Of a DNA stretch of 64,000 bases, positions 63,931-64,000 are shown in pieces. Positions within the stretch are counted from its first letter, which is position 1, and each line of letters starts with the position of its first letter. The position numbers were made by a program, and so were the translations under genes. The notes beneath the pieces were generated by a model. It worked only from the letters and a program-made list of their open reading frames with translations, was not told the origin of the DNA and searched no databases. Source of the DNA: Cohnella mopanensis (GTDB lineage: Bacteria > Bacillota > Bacilli > Paenibacillales > Paenibacillaceae); assembly GCF_022352055.1 (NCBI RefSeq), contig NZ_JAKRWM010000015.1, forward strand, positions 80,000-143,999, written 5' to 3'.

Positions 63931-64000
63931 ACTTGAGTCAATCCAGATATTTTTCTAGAGATTAGGAAACTACCTTTGAAAGAAATGCTTTATTTAGTCT

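Noticed and set aside
1..64000. tRNA, rRNA, prophage or transposase genes
   Set aside because: No cloverleaf-like, rRNA-like, phage structural or transposase sequences were recognised by eye; a dedicated scan could still find a small RNA.

Overview
The window looks like chromosome of a spore-forming member of the Paenibacillaceae (Paenibacillus/Cohnella-like). This rests on gerE, ytrH, ytrI and a YhcN-type lipoprotein, on Gram-positive ribosome-binding sites, on YesM/YesN two-component pairs beside sugar ABC transporters, and on Bacillus-like order around dnaE, accDA, pyk and citZ-icd-mdh. No tRNA, rRNA, CRISPR array or intact transposase was seen. The species itself cannot be named from the sequence.

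Layout. 1-2072: 3' part of a large PKD-type surface protein and its terminator. 2090-3159: fabH with a promoter and FapR-type operator. 3184-11347: AraC regulator, a decayed amidohydrolase start, a YesM/YesN pair and a three-gene sugar ABC transporter with a cre site. 11455-12119: YhcN-type lipoprotein. 12377-23551: a second carbohydrate locus with its own YesN/YesM pair, an Lpl-type ABC importer, a broken AraC-domain fragment, a GH95 alpha-L-fucosidase and a GH43 enzyme. The two glycosidase genes are visibly GC-rich. 23771-27286: gerE with a sigma-K-like promoter, a CuA-type cupredoxin lipoprotein, and a small ba3-type cytochrome oxidase operon that includes a 53-residue subunit IIa. 27412-32291: SDR, ABC exporter, unknown membrane protein and an orphan GHKL kinase. 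32455-35182: ytoI, ytpI-like, ytrI and ytrH, the last two behind a sigma-E-like promoter.

35182-52900 is a core block: dnaE, esterase, accD-accA, pyk (no pfkA between), thioesterase, fxsA, ppk and ppx (convergent), then citZ-icd-mdh. The icd-mdh gap carries a 507-bp insert of hairpins and 63-bp repeats. 53047-57960 is accessory: a small membrane protein, an MFS transporter, a TIMP/NTR-like membrane-anchored protein, and an AT-rich pair made of a helical-N-terminus/lysozyme-like protein and a lipoprotein. 58001-63210: a YfbR-type nucleotidase, a 171-bp miniature element whose end forms the -35 of the fumarase promoter, class I fumarase, then phoR-phoP in kinase-first order. 63250-63930 is a 51-bp tandem array with a 204-bp higher-order period.

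How parts connect. Two PhoP-type boxes (upstream of ppk and of phoP) link polyphosphate synthesis to the PhoPR system at the right end. The two carbohydrate loci share a 13-bp motif upstream of a decayed amidohydrolase start and of the Lpl-type binding protein. Fucosidase plus a lactonase-like remnant suggest fucosylated plant polysaccharide as substrate. FapR control of fabH ties fatty-acid initiation to malonyl-CoA, whose synthesis genes accDA lie in the same window.
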